Source: Acetitomaculum ruminis DSM 5522 (GTDB lineage: Bacteria > Bacillota > Clostridia > Lachnospirales > Lachnospiraceae). Taken from it: a stretch of DNA of 34,582 nucleotides. The stretch's first letter is position 1, and each line of letters starts with the position of its first letter. Positions 1-7,831 of this stretch are shown here, one piece after another. The notes beneath the pieces were generated by a model. That model saw nothing but the letters and a program-made list of their open reading frames with translations, ran no database searches and was not told where the DNA came from. The DNA is taken from the NCBI RefSeq assembly GCF_900112085.1, contig NZ_FOJY01000024.1:1-34582 (forward strand). The letters are read 5' to 3'. A program made the translations under genes and the position numbers.

Positions 1-65
1 GCATTGATTATACAGCAGTCGTGTTTGTACTTTGAAATGTCTATTCCAACAAAGTACGTGGACAT
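1..65 (-). mobile_element. IS110-family transposase, N-terminal 21 codons (runs off window)
   Basis: Reading the minus strand from the ATG at 65, the first 21 codons encode MSTYFVGIDISKYKHDCCII followed by N. This is the start of the RuvC-like DEDD domain of IS110-family recombinases, where the Asp of the GIDIS motif is the first catalytic acidic residue. A strong Shine-Dalgarno (TAAGGAGG, 73-80 on the complement) lies 7 bases before the ATG. Only the N-terminus is inside the window, so it cannot be judged whether the element is intact. IS110 enzymes excise a circular intermediate and insert at sites chosen by an element-encoded RNA. Family assignment rests on 21 residues but the motif is characteristic. 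Confidence 0.8.
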
Positions 66-80
66 AATGGTACCTCCTTA

Positions 81-283
81 GATATAAGATTTGGCGCTGT
101 TGTCTTCCACAGAGAATCCGGCTGTGTAATCACGTAAATAGAAACGTCAGAGCGTTAACAAACTGATTAACAGTAATAGACGAAAAGCTGTGGTCTGAGT
201 CACCTCGTACCAGTCAGAGCTGTAATAAAATAGACACAGATCCACAGCGCCTTAATAAATATATCAGATAGAGATTAGATTAC
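81..283 (-). ncRNA. Candidate IS110 bridge RNA / left-end non-coding region
   Basis: The about 200 bases upstream of the transposase start contain no convincing ORF but several nested inverted repeats. An outer 8-bp stem pairs GGCGCTGT (93-100) with ACAGCGCC (244-251). Inside it are CACAG/CTGTG (108-112 with 122-126), GTTAA/TTAAC (154-158 with 167-171) and an interrupted stem at 186-221 (AGCT/AGCT ends, with internal loops). A further hairpin CCCAG/CTGGG lies at 283-298. In IS110-group elements the RNA that bridges target and donor DNA is encoded just upstream of the recombinase gene, has about this length and contains two internal loops. Position and structure fit, but loops and guides were not assigned and the ends of the RNA are approximate. 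Confidence 0.5.
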
Positions 284-309
284 CCAGTAGAACCTGGGAG
301 AAAGGAAAA

Positions 310-339
310 AATCCAATCATCAAAACTGATAATTGGATT
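310..339 (+). promoter_or_regulatory. Hairpin upstream of the HAD phosphatase gene
   Basis: AATCCAAT (310-317) pairs with ATTGGATT (332-339); an inner ATC/GAT pair continues the stem after one mismatch. It lies between the IS110 left-end region and the ATG at 355. It could be a transcript-level hairpin or belong to the element's end. No T-run follows, so it is not a clear terminator. Confidence 0.3.
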
Positions 340-354
340 ATACGTGACAAAATT

Positions 355-1188
355 ATGAATAAGAAAGTGATTTTTATGGATGTTGATGGAACTTTGGTAA
401 ATTATGAAACTGTACTGCCGGAGTCTGCTGTAGTGGCAGTTAGAAAGGCCAGAGAAAATGGACACAAGGTGTATATTTGTACGGGACGCTCTGAGTCAGA
501 AGTTTATGATGACGTTCGAAGTATTGGTTTTGACGGTATGATAGGTGGAAATGGTACATATGTAAAAGACAATGATGAAGTGATATTTCATAAAGTGCTT
601 TCAAAAGAGGATACAAGGCATATTGTTGACTGGCTTGGTGAGAGAAAACTTGAGTTTTATCTGGAATGCAATTCAGGTCTTTTTGCATCTGAAAAATTTG
701 AAGATGCAGGTACTAAAGCTATTAAAGAATATTCAAAAATACTGGGACAAGATTCAGATAAAACAACCATTAGAAGTGTTTTTCCTAATATGGTTTTTGG
801 TGGGAATCTCTATAGAGATGATGTAAACAAGATTTCGTTTGTTCTAAACTCTTATCAGGACTATCTTGACTCAGTAAAAGAATTTCCAAATCTAAATCCC
901 GGAACCTGGGGTGGTGAAGGAGACAAAGCCCTTTTTGGAGACATTGGGGTAAATGATATAGATAAAGGAAAGTCAGTAGAACTTCTTTTAAATCACATCG
1001 GGGCAGATATTGCGGATACTTTCGCTTTTGGTGATGCAAAGGTAGATATACCAATGCTAAAAAAATGTGCTGTAGGCGTGGCAGTTGCTAGCGGATGCGA
1101 TGAAATCAAAGCTGTAGCAGACTATGTCACAGATGCAGTTGACGAGGATGGCATTTATAATGCTTTTAAACATTTTGGGTTAATATGA
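355..1188 (+). CDS. Cof-type HAD-IIB family phosphatase
   Basis: A 277-residue cytoplasmic hydrolase of the Cof/HAD-IIB group, which dephosphorylates sugar phosphates, nucleotides or cofactor intermediates; the substrate cannot be read from sequence. Motif I is DVDGT at residues 9-13 (nucleophile D9, acid D11), motif II is the Thr in CTGRS (T43), and the C-terminal metal-binding loop is FGDAKVDIPML. The last replaces the usual GDGxND/GDSxND with GDAKVD, a mild deviation that keeps both acidic residues. Length is normal for the family. The start at 355 has no good Shine-Dalgarno, and the IS110 end sits directly upstream, so the native promoter or leader may have been displaced by the insertion. 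No obvious terminator follows. Confidence 0.85.
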   Translation: MNKKVIFMDVDGTLVNYETVLPESAVVAVRKARENGHKVYICTGRSESEVYDDVRSIGFDGMIGGNGTYVKDNDEVIFHKVLSKEDTRHIVDWLGERKLEFYLECNSGLFASEKFEDAGTKAIKEYSKILGQDSDKTTIRSVFPNMVFGGNLYRDDVNKISFVLNSYQDYLDSVKEFPNLNPGTWGGEGDKALFGDIGVNDIDKGKSVELLLNHIGADIADTFAFGDAKVDIPMLKKCAVGVAVASGCDEIKAVADYVTDAVDEDGIYNAFKHFGLI

Positions 1189-1273
1189 TAGCTTAGTAGG
1201 GCATCATTAGAAAAAGCAAATTCAGAGAAAATAAAAAAAGATAGAGATTGTGTCCCTTAAATTGTGCAGCTAT

Positions 1274-1281
1274 GCTATAAT
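1274..1281 (+). promoter_or_regulatory. Extended -10 promoter element for the WYL regulator gene
   Basis: TGCTATAAT (TG at 1273-1274, TATAAT at 1276-1281) is an extended -10 sequence about 90 bases before the regulator ATG. No convincing -35 box is seen, which is acceptable for an extended -10 promoter. The leader from here to the RBS contains no other recognisable signal. Confidence 0.35.
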
Positions 1282-1369
1282 TAAAATATGTATTTTGGAA
1301 AGTAAAATAGGATATAAGAGTGTCCATTTTACAAAAAACATGAAAAATTAACAATTTAGGAGGAGTAGA

Positions 1370-2374
1370 ATGTCTAGGGGAAAAAATCAAAAATTTAAAC
1401 TTGTTTATCTGATGGAGCTTATGAAAGAAAATACAGATGATGAACATGGACTTACAATGCCTGAGATAGTGGAGAAACTTGAAAGAGATTATGATGTCAC
1501 AGCAGAAAGAAAAAGTATTTATGCAGACTTTACCGATATGACTGATAAGCTTGATATTGAAATTATCAAGGAACAAGAAGGCCGTAAGACTAAGTATCAT
1601 GTTGGAAGCAGAGAGTTTGAACTGGCTGAGGTAAAGCTTTTGGTTGATGCAATCCAATCTTCAAAATTTATTACAAAAAATAAGTCAACTGAGCTGATTA
1701 ATAAATTAAAAAAATTTGTAAGTAAGTATCAGGCAAGTGCTTTACAAAGTCAGGCATTTATAAATGTTCCTGTAAAATCCATGAATAAAAGCGTTCTTTT
1801 CAATGTGGATGAAATCTACACCGCAATAAAAGAAAATAAGCAAATTATGTTTAAGTATTACAAGTGGGATATTAATAAAAAACTCATTCCCCGCAGGGAC
1901 GGAAAATGGTTTGAAGTTAGTCCATGGGGACTTACCTGGATGGATGAAAACTACTACATGATAGCTTTTGATGCCTGGGATTGCAAAGTAAAAAGCTATC
2001 GTGTCGATAAAATTAAAGATATTTCCCTCAAAGATGAAAAACGCATTGGAGAAAAAGAGTTTAAAAAATATGATATGTCTAATCTTTCAAAATCCACATT
2101 CGCAATGTATGGTGGCACCAAGACACGAGTGAGAATTCAGTTTGAAAACAGTATGTGCGGCGTTTTTTTGGATCGTTTTGGAGAAAAAGATATAAATTTC
2201 TTACCAATAGGTGATAATTGGAGTGAATTTAGTGTTGAAGTAAATGTCAGCCAGCACTTTTATGGATGGCTTTTTGGATTAGGCACTAAGGTAAGACTTG
2301 TAAGCCCGAATTCTGTGGTAGAGGAATTGAAAGAGTACGGAAAAGCTTTTATGGAGAATATAGGTGCAGTGTAA
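1370..2374 (+). CDS. WYL-domain helix-turn-helix transcriptional regulator
   Basis: 334 residues, with an N-terminal winged HTH of the DeoR/HTH_11 kind (about residues 1-85, including TMPEIVEKL and a recognition segment around RKSIYADF), a central WYL domain (about 145-230, with the KKLIPRR and WYL-like MDENYYMIAFD segments) and a C-terminal WCX-like extension. WYL domains are ligand- or nucleic-acid-sensing modules found in regulators of DNA-damage, phage-defence and metabolic genes. The target is unknown. No defence gene lies alongside, and the gene is monocistronic with a strong RBS (AGGAGG, 1358-1363). It ends before a bidirectional terminator. Confidence 0.85.
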   Translation: MSRGKNQKFKLVYLMELMKENTDDEHGLTMPEIVEKLERDYDVTAERKSIYADFTDMTDKLDIEIIKEQEGRKTKYHVGSREFELAEVKLLVDAIQSSKFITKNKSTELINKLKKFVSKYQASALQSQAFINVPVKSMNKSVLFNVDEIYTAIKENKQIMFKYYKWDINKKLIPRRDGKWFEVSPWGLTWMDENYYMIAFDAWDCKVKSYRVDKIKDISLKDEKRIGEKEFKKYDMSNLSKSTFAMYGGTKTRVRIQFENSMCGVFLDRFGEKDINFLPIGDNWSEFSVEVNVSQHFYGWLFGLGTKVRLVSPNSVVEELKEYGKAFMENIGAV

Positions 2375-2436
2375 TCAAGCTCAAACTTAAAGGCTTATTC
2401 TTCAGATTATTAACAGGGAGGAAGAAAGAAGAAAAC

Positions 2437-2481
2437 CCCCACTTTCAAAACTTTAAAAAAATTGTAGTTTTGAAAGTGGGG
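2437..2481. terminator. Bidirectional rho-independent terminator (16-bp perfect stem)
   Basis: CCCCACTTTCAAAACT (2437-2452) pairs perfectly with 2466-2481 across a 13-base loop. Read on the minus strand the stem is followed by a T-rich run, so it terminates the secreted-protein gene; on the plus strand it closes the WYL gene, although its T-run is weaker. Confidence 0.85.
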
Positions 2482-2517
2482 CTTCTTAATGAATATTTTT
2501 ATCTTATTTTTTCTTTT

Positions 2518-3897
2518 TTACTTCACCTTTACCTTAATTACAAAGGCTACCCCGTTTACCTTTATGGTGACATTAGAAGTTCCGACTTTTAAGCCTTTGA
2601 TTTTAACAGTTGTTTGATTGCGAGCTGAGGTCACCTTGGCAATTGATTTTTTGCTGCTGGCATAGGTATTATTTACCCCTTTGGCCTTTCCACTTACTTT
2701 TACGGTGAGGTATTTACCCTTCTTTATGGTATAGGTGGTCTTTTTGTTAAAAGTTTTTCCGTTTATCTTAATTGAAGGATTATTTTTAACGGTAACCTTG
2801 CAGGTAAGCTTAGTGCCATGAGCAAGGGTTACAGTGATAGTTGTTGTTCCTTTTTTAAGAGCAGTGATACAACCGTTTTTTACTGTAGCAACTGCCTTGT
2901 TGGAAGAAGTCCAGTTTTTAACACTGCCTCTTGTTACCTTTAATGTTTTAGCGCTACCGGCAGTTAAGGAAACACTGGTGGAGGACAGAGACGGAGCAGA
3001 AAAATGTATTTTTATAAAATGGTTATGCTCGTCAAGGCTTTGAAGGACTTCTGGAAGTTTTGCCTTGTTTGTTATAATTGAAACCTGATATTGGTCAGTT
3101 TGTTTTGCCTCAATTTTTTTATAAGTGTCTAAGAAATACCTATAATTTTGAGGTTTTAGTTTTTTGACAGCTTCAAGAATTGACTTATAGGCAAGATCTG
3201 TTAATCCCCCATGTTCTGCGATATAAATATCAGATGAATATATATCTCCACTATAGTAAAGGGAAATCTTTCCTATGCGGGCTGTTCCGGAATTATTACT
3301 TTTAGTGAATTTAGTAACAATACTCAGGGCATTTGAATCAAGATAGAAAGTATCAAGCTCTTTCATTTCATAGGTAGAACCAAGATATAGTTTTAATGTT
3401 TTAGCATCAGTATTCTCATCTGTTTCAACCATGAAGTATTCATTATTAATATCATTTTCAATAAGACCGTTGATATAGCCATTTACAAGCTCACTATCCA
3501 TGCCAAGATAATCAGAAACGGCACTTTCTAAATAATAAAAGAAAACGGCTCCCGTGATATCATTAGAATCTTTTATGGTGGCTTTAAGGTAATTACCATC
3601 TAAGGTGAAATCCCAACTTCCGCTAAATTCTTCATAGTCTCCTTTGGCAACTGTGGTAATGGTAATAGTATTATCCTTTAATTCTTCACTAAGTACAAAC
3701 TGACTTTGTGAAGCTTCGGCTATCTGGGCTTTGTATTGGCTGTAATCAGAATCTTCTCTGGTAAGAAAAGCAAAGATTTGTTCCATACAATCAGCAGGAA
3801 GACTTTCCTGGGCATTTCCCTTCATTGCCGGGAATAATGTGAATATTAAAGCTAATATCCATAGAAGTGATAAAAATTTTTTGGAATAGTTTTTCAT
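2518..3897 (-). CDS. Secreted protein with C-terminal bacterial Ig-like (BIG2) repeats
   Basis: 459 residues. Residues 1-30 form a signal peptide (KK near the N-terminus, a hydrophobic core LLWILALIFTLFPA, then a cleavage region near GNAQ). Residues about 30-300 resemble nothing I recognise; they are acidic and rich in Tyr and Ser. From about 305 the protein is a BIG2-like Ig fold (SVSLTAGSAKTLKV, WTSSNKAVATVKNGCITALKKG), followed by a more divergent second repeat ending in KVKVK. BIG2 repeats are common in Firmicute surface proteins. No LPXTG motif or S-layer domain is seen, so it is probably released or loosely wall-associated. RBS AAAGGAG lies 11 bases before the ATG. It is alone on the minus strand, convergent with the WYL gene. 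Confidence 0.8.
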   Translation of the reverse strand: MKNYSKKFLSLLWILALIFTLFPAMKGNAQESLPADCMEQIFAFLTREDSDYSQYKAQIAEASQSQFVLSEELKDNTITITTVAKGDYEEFSGSWDFTLDGNYLKATIKDSNDITGAVFFYYLESAVSDYLGMDSELVNGYINGLIENDINNEYFMVETDENTDAKTLKLYLGSTYEMKELDTFYLDSNALSIVTKFTKSNNSGTARIGKISLYYSGDIYSSDIYIAEHGGLTDLAYKSILEAVKKLKPQNYRYFLDTYKKIEAKQTDQYQVSIITNKAKLPEVLQSLDEHNHFIKIHFSAPSLSSTSVSLTAGSAKTLKVTRGSVKNWTSSNKAVATVKNGCITALKKGTTTITVTLAHGTKLTCKVTVKNNPSIKINGKTFNKKTTYTIKKGKYLTVKVSGKAKGVNNTYASSKKSIAKVTSARNQTTVKIKGLKVGTSNVTIKVNGVAFVIKVKVK

Positions 3898-4041
3898 AAT
3901 CTGCTTTCTCCTTTCAAAGTTGTAATATTATTATTCTAAAAAGAAAATATGAGAAAACTAAAAGATATTACATGAAAAAAATATAAAAATAAAAGTGAAT
4001 AACTCGATAAAATAATTAGAAAATTATAATTAATATTAAAT

Positions 4042-4185
4042 GATTACGGAATTTATTATACCGACGAGGATAATAAAGGAGCTTATCTTTCAAACCTTGA
4101 TGACAAGGCCTATGTTCTTATAATCACAAATAATCCGGAGGATATAGAAGATATAGTTTCTCGATTTGATATGGCTTTGGAATAA
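4042..4185 (+). pseudogene. 5'-truncated gene remnant, 47 codons
   Basis: An open frame from 4042 to the stop at 4183-4185 reads DYGIYYTDEDNKGAYLSNLD and continues to end in RFDMALE. The codon pattern and composition look genuinely coding, yet there is no start codon or RBS and the frame is closed upstream. It appears to be the C-terminal end of a deleted gene. The family is not recognised. Confidence 0.5.
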
Positions 4186-4246
4186 ATAAAGAAGGAAAAG
4201 AAAGATAAAAAAGAAAGTAAATATAATTAATAAAAAATGTACGTCC

Positions 4247-4264
4247 ATGTGATAAATGTCACAT
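4247..4264. promoter_or_regulatory. CRP/FNR-superfamily operator upstream of asrABC
   Basis: ATGTGATAAATGTCACAT is a perfect 6-bp inverted repeat with a 6-base spacer, the classical TGTGA-N6-TCACA architecture. Its centre (4255.5) is about 41.5 bases before a plausible start near 4297, given a weak -10 (TACTGT, 4285-4290). That is the class II activator position, although the -10 is poor. The site differs from the palindrome at hcp (12288-12301), so a second Crp/Fnr protein may act here. Confidence 0.6.
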
Positions 4265-4361
4265 AAAAGATTAACGCTATGAGTTACTGTATATGTAGAC
4301 ACAGCGTTTTATTATAGTTAATTGTTTTAAAATTCACAAACACAGGCGAAAGGAGATTAGT

Positions 4362-5354
4362 ATGGGTTACAGGTTTTCAAAAGAAAAAATGGATGAGATT
4401 TTTTCAAAACTGTCTGAAGATTTCGATGTATTCGCACCGGTTGTAAAAAAAGGAGACGGAACATTTTCCGATGAAGATGTTGTGCGATATGACAAGGTTC
4501 ATTCATTAGATGAGATTGAATTTGAAAAGAAATCTGATTATTCGTTTAAAGAAATTTTATTACCGATAAACGAAACTGTTTTTTATTTTACGGAGGATGA
4601 AACCATTGTTCCAAAAAAACCGGAAAAGGAAAGGCTTGTATTTTTACGCTCATGTGATATTCATGCAGTAAAACGCCTTGATGAAATTTATTTAAAAAAT
4701 GGTTTTGAGGACTTTTATTATGACAGAATCCGAAAAATGACAAAATTTGTTCTTATGGGATGCAGTAATTCCTGCGAAACAGGCTTTTGCGCAAGTCTTG
4801 GAACAAATAAATGCGATAATTATGATTTATACCTAAAGTGTACTGAAGGCGAAGTATTTGTTGATGTTAAAGATGAAGAGTTAAAAAAAGCCTTTGAAAG
4901 TGGAGAAAAAAAGGATGTAAATCCGGATTTTGTTTCAGAAAATCCTACAAAAGTTACCCTTCCAAAGAATATCACAAAAGATACAATGCAGTCAGGACTT
5001 TTTAAAGAATATGGCAGCAGGTGTATCAAATGTGGTCGTTGTAATTTTGTCTGTCCTACCTGTACCTGTTTTTCAATGCAGGACATTTTTTACAAGGACA
5101 ATGAAAAAAATGGTGAAAGAAGAAGAGTATGGGCAAGCTGCCAGGTAGACGGATATTCTCAGATTGCCGGAGGCCATGAGTTTAGACAGGATAATTCTGA
5201 CAGGATGCGCTTTAAGGTAATGCATAAAATCTATGACTTTGAAAAGCGTTTTGGCTACACCATGTGTGTAGGCTGCGGACGCTGTGATGATGTCTGTCCG
5301 GAATATATTTCATATTCTACACTTATTAATAAATTGTCAAAGGAGGGTGAGTAA
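4362..5354 (+). CDS. asrA: Anaerobic sulfite reductase subunit A (Fe-S protein)
   Basis: 330 residues. AsrA is the electron-transfer subunit of the AsrABC complex that reduces sulfite to sulfide in the cytoplasm at the expense of NAD(P)H. Two ferredoxin-type clusters are visible: CIKCGRCNFVCPTC starting at residue 221, and CVGCGRCDDVCPEY starting at 302. Additional Cys residues lie in the N-terminal half (CSNSCETGFC). The domain order resembles the hydrogenase/sulfur reductase beta-subunit family. RBS AAAGGAG is well placed before the ATG. asrB begins 1 base after the stop, so the two are translationally coupled. Regulation is probably through the CRP/FNR-type palindrome at 4247-4264. Confidence 0.93.
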   Translation: MGYRFSKEKMDEIFSKLSEDFDVFAPVVKKGDGTFSDEDVVRYDKVHSLDEIEFEKKSDYSFKEILLPINETVFYFTEDETIVPKKPEKERLVFLRSCDIHAVKRLDEIYLKNGFEDFYYDRIRKMTKFVLMGCSNSCETGFCASLGTNKCDNYDLYLKCTEGEVFVDVKDEELKKAFESGEKKDVNPDFVSENPTKVTLPKNITKDTMQSGLFKEYGSRCIKCGRCNFVCPTCTCFSMQDIFYKDNEKNGERRRVWASCQVDGYSQIAGGHEFRQDNSDRMRFKVMHKIYDFEKRFGYTMCVGCGRCDDVCPEYISYSTLINKLSKEGE

Positions 5355-5355
5355 C

Positions 5356-6147
5356 ATGAAAAACGAATACATTCCTCAGCTTTCTGAGATTAAAGAAGTA
5401 ATTAAACATACAGAACTTGAATATACTTTTAGAATGGTTTATGAAGGCCCTGTTAAACCGGGGCAGTTTTTTGAAATATCTATTCCAAAATTTGGTGAAG
5501 CTCCTATATCTGTCAGCGGAATTGGAGACGGACTTATTGACTTTACAATTCGTCGTGTGGGAAAGGTTACAGATGAAGTTTTTGAAAATTATGTAGGAGA
5601 CAGCCTTTTCATTAGAGGACCTTACGGAAACGGCTTTGAAATTGATAATTTTAAAGGGAAAGAACTGGTTATAATAGGCGGTGGTACCGGTGTATCACCA
5701 ATGAGAGGTGTAATTGAGCACTTTGCAAAAAATCCTTCTGATGCGGTAAGCACCACCCTTATTGCCGGGTTTAAATCTCCACAGGATGTTCTTTTTAAAG
5801 ATGATTTTAAAGAGTGGGAGAAAACCATTAATGTTATAAAAACCGTTGACAATGCACCGGATGGATATGAAGGGCATACGGGAATGGTTACAAAATATAT
5901 TCCTGATTTAAAATTTAAGGATATTAAAAATGCAGTATTTATCTGCGTTGGACCTCCGGTAATGATTAAATTTTCAATTATGGAAATTGAAAAACTTGGG
6001 GTTTTAGATGAGCAAATCTGGACAAGTTATGAGCGTAAAATGTGCTGTGGACTTGGAAAATGTGGTCATTGTAAGATGGATGATAAATATGTCTGCCTTG
6101 ATGGACCGGTGTTTAATTATACAGATGCCAAAGAACTTTTTGATTAA
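5356..6147 (+). CDS. asrB: Anaerobic sulfite reductase subunit B (FAD/NAD oxidoreductase)
   Basis: 263 residues. This subunit takes electrons from NAD(P)H through FAD and passes them to AsrA. The ferredoxin-NADP reductase fold shows an FAD-binding segment (around SVSGIGDGLIDFTIRRVG), a nucleotide-binding GGGTGVSPMRG loop, and a C-terminal [2Fe-2S] motif, CCGLGKCGHC followed by a Cys 8 residues later, as in PyrK/AsrB proteins. The ATG at 5356 was chosen because AGGAGG (5341-5346) precedes it at normal spacing and the protein then has family length; an upstream in-frame ATG at 5284 lies inside asrA and adds residues that do not fit. asrC follows after 17 bases. Confidence 0.93.
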   Translation: MKNEYIPQLSEIKEVIKHTELEYTFRMVYEGPVKPGQFFEISIPKFGEAPISVSGIGDGLIDFTIRRVGKVTDEVFENYVGDSLFIRGPYGNGFEIDNFKGKELVIIGGGTGVSPMRGVIEHFAKNPSDAVSTTLIAGFKSPQDVLFKDDFKEWEKTINVIKTVDNAPDGYEGHTGMVTKYIPDLKFKDIKNAVFICVGPPVMIKFSIMEIEKLGVLDEQIWTSYERKMCCGLGKCGHCKMDDKYVCLDGPVFNYTDAKELFD

Positions 6148-6164
6148 CGGTAAGGAGGTAAACT

Positions 6165-7151
6165 ATGGGACTGGATATTAATACAAAAAAAGCAAAGAAA
6201 AATGCCTGGAGAATATCTAAAAAAAGAGGCTTTGGTGCTTCAAGAGTTCGTGTTCCGGGAGGATACTGTGATGCTAAAGTACTTGGCATGGTTCAGGAAA
6301 TATCTCAAAAATATGGCAACGGATATGTTCATTTAACAACAAGACAGGGATTTGAGATTGAGGGAATACACCTTGAGGATATGGAAGAGGTTAATAAGCT
6401 TCTTCAACCGGTTATTGAAAAGGTAGGAATTAATCAGAATGCTGAGGATAAGGATAAGGGATACAGTGCTTCAGGTACCAGAAATATAAGTGCCTGCATA
6501 GGAAATAATGTCTGTCCTTTTGCCAATTATGACACTGCAACACTGGCAAGACGCATTGATAAAGAAATATTTCCAAATGATTTACATTTCAAGGTGGCAT
6601 GTACCGGATGCTCTAACGATTGCGCAAAGGCAAGAATGCATGATTTTGGAATTATAGGTATGACTATGCCACAATACGACCCAAATCGTTGTGTAAGCTG
6701 TAATGCCTGTGTTAAGGGATGCCAGTCTCTTTCTGTGGGAGCACTTCGCATGGATAATTATAAAATAGTAAGAGATGAGGAAAAATGTATCGGCTGCGGA
6801 GTCTGCATTACCAAATGTCCTACAAGAGCCTGGACCCGTTCCCAAAAGAAATACTATAAGCTTACCATTATGGGGCGTACAGGAAAGAAAAATCCTCGTC
6901 TTGGCAAAGATTTCCTGATTTGGGCTGATGAAGAAAATATTGTTAAAATTATAAAAAATACCTACAATTTTGTAGAAGATAATATTTCACCAAATGCACC
7001 TGCAAGAAAAGAGCATATTGGATATATCATTGACAGAGTCGGTTTTGAAAAATTTAAGGAGTATGCTCTTAAAGATGTAGAGCTTTTGCCGGAAACCATT
7101 ATGAATAAGACTGTTTATTGGGATGGTATCCACTTCGATAATCAGCATTAA
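6165..7151 (+). CDS. asrC: Anaerobic sulfite reductase subunit C (siroheme, catalytic)
   Basis: 328 residues. AsrC carries the siroheme-[4Fe-4S] centre that reduces sulfite by six electrons to sulfide. The ligand pattern is C111-x5-C117 then C149-x3-C153, with the last Cys of this type bridging cluster and siroheme. An inserted two-cluster ferredoxin domain follows (C176/C179/C182/C186 and C208/C211/C214/C218), as usual for AsrC. The RBS is AAGGAGG. It is the last gene of asrABC and is followed by a strong terminator at 7182-7240. A shorter homologue with the same architecture sits at 16950-17816. Confidence 0.93.
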   Translation: MGLDINTKKAKKNAWRISKKRGFGASRVRVPGGYCDAKVLGMVQEISQKYGNGYVHLTTRQGFEIEGIHLEDMEEVNKLLQPVIEKVGINQNAEDKDKGYSASGTRNISACIGNNVCPFANYDTATLARRIDKEIFPNDLHFKVACTGCSNDCAKARMHDFGIIGMTMPQYDPNRCVSCNACVKGCQSLSVGALRMDNYKIVRDEEKCIGCGVCITKCPTRAWTRSQKKYYKLTIMGRTGKKNPRLGKDFLIWADEENIVKIIKNTYNFVEDNISPNAPARKEHIGYIIDRVGFEKFKEYALKDVELLPETIMNKTVYWDGIHFDNQH

Positions 7152-7181
7152 TATTAGAAAAATAGAATATCAGGTAGATAT

Positions 7182-7240
7182 ATAGTTCATTTCGCAAGTT
7201 TTTAAATTGTTTAAAATTGCGAAATGGACTATAATTTTTT
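7182..7240 (+). terminator. Terminator of asrABC (16-bp stem)
   Basis: ATAGTTCATTTCGCAA (7182-7197) pairs with 7217-7232 with a single G-U pair, followed within two bases by seven T residues. A classical intrinsic terminator. Confidence 0.9.
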
Positions 7241-7381
7241 TGGCGATTAATTAGTATGAAAACAATATAAGATAAAATTCTTGCATTTCACCTTTTATAT
7301 TTTGCTACTTGCCTTAAATTTTAAGACAGGCTTTTTTATTTATTGTATCATTGCATCATCAAAGAGAAAGGAGGCCAGAAA

Positions 7382-7819
7382 GTGAAGGTAAGCGTTGACA
7401 TTTCGGCTGAATTCAAAGAACCCTACGCGGTAATACATACCGATAAAATCACAGAGGAAATACAGAAAATGTTAGACATATTCAGCACGAATGAAAGTCC
7501 ATTAACTGCATTTAAAAATGAAGAAGACCTTGTGGTTTTAAAGGCTAATGAAATATACATGGTCAGAGTCGAAAACGGGGAAACGATAATTTACGGAGAA
7601 AAACAAAGATACCGTTCCAAAAAAAGACTTTATGAATTGGGAATGCAGTTAGGAAAACAGTTTATGCAGATATCAAAATCCACATTAATCAACTTATCAT
7701 ATATGGACAGTATTGAACCTGGTTTTTCAGGAACATTATTATTAAAATTAAAAAACGGGTGCAAGGATTATGTGTCAAGAACATATCTGCCGGAATTTAA
7801 AAAATATCTTGGATTATAG
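7382..7819 (+). CDS. LytTR-family DNA-binding protein
   Basis: 145 residues consisting mostly of a C-terminal LytTR DNA-binding domain (about 45-145: IYMVRVENGETIIYG, then FMQISKSTLINLSYMDSIEP). The short N-terminal part is not a receiver domain, so this is not a two-component response regulator. Such stand-alone LytTR proteins normally control their own operon together with a downstream DUF3021 membrane protein, as here (12-base gap), in membrane-linked regulatory pairs. A GTG start at 7382 was chosen because AAAGGAGG (7368-7374) precedes it by 7 bases; an in-frame ATG at 7343 would place the RBS inside the gene. No LytTR boxes were confidently identified upstream. Confidence 0.85.
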   Translation: MKVSVDISAEFKEPYAVIHTDKITEEIQKMLDIFSTNESPLTAFKNEEDLVVLKANEIYMVRVENGETIIYGEKQRYRSKKRLYELGMQLGKQFMQISKSTLINLSYMDSIEPGFSGTLLLKLKNGCKDYVSRTYLPEFKKYLGL

Positions 7820-7831
7820 GAGGAGAAAGCA

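Larger units (their letters stand above)
3898..4361. other. Intergenic region with gene remnant and asr control region
   Basis: 464 bases without an intact gene. The first about 140 bases are very AT-rich and hold the leader of the minus-strand gene. 4042-4185 is a decayed coding fragment. 4247-4264 is a CRP/FNR-type palindrome serving asrA. A weak 6-bp inverted repeat (4273-4278 with 4303-4308) follows it. Confidence 0.7.

Noticed and set aside
1193-1657. 154-codon open frame on the minus strand
   Set aside because: It overlaps the RBS and first 96 codons of the WYL regulator, has no RBS and has low-complexity, Phe/Leu-rich composition typical of a reversed coding frame.
5284-5355. Upstream in-frame ATG extending AsrB
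   Set aside because: It lies inside asrA; the ATG at 5356 has a perfect Shine-Dalgarno and gives a standard AsrB length.
7343-7381. Upstream ATG for the LytTR protein
   Set aside because: It would place the strong AAAGGAGG inside the gene; the GTG at 7382 is spaced correctly from it.
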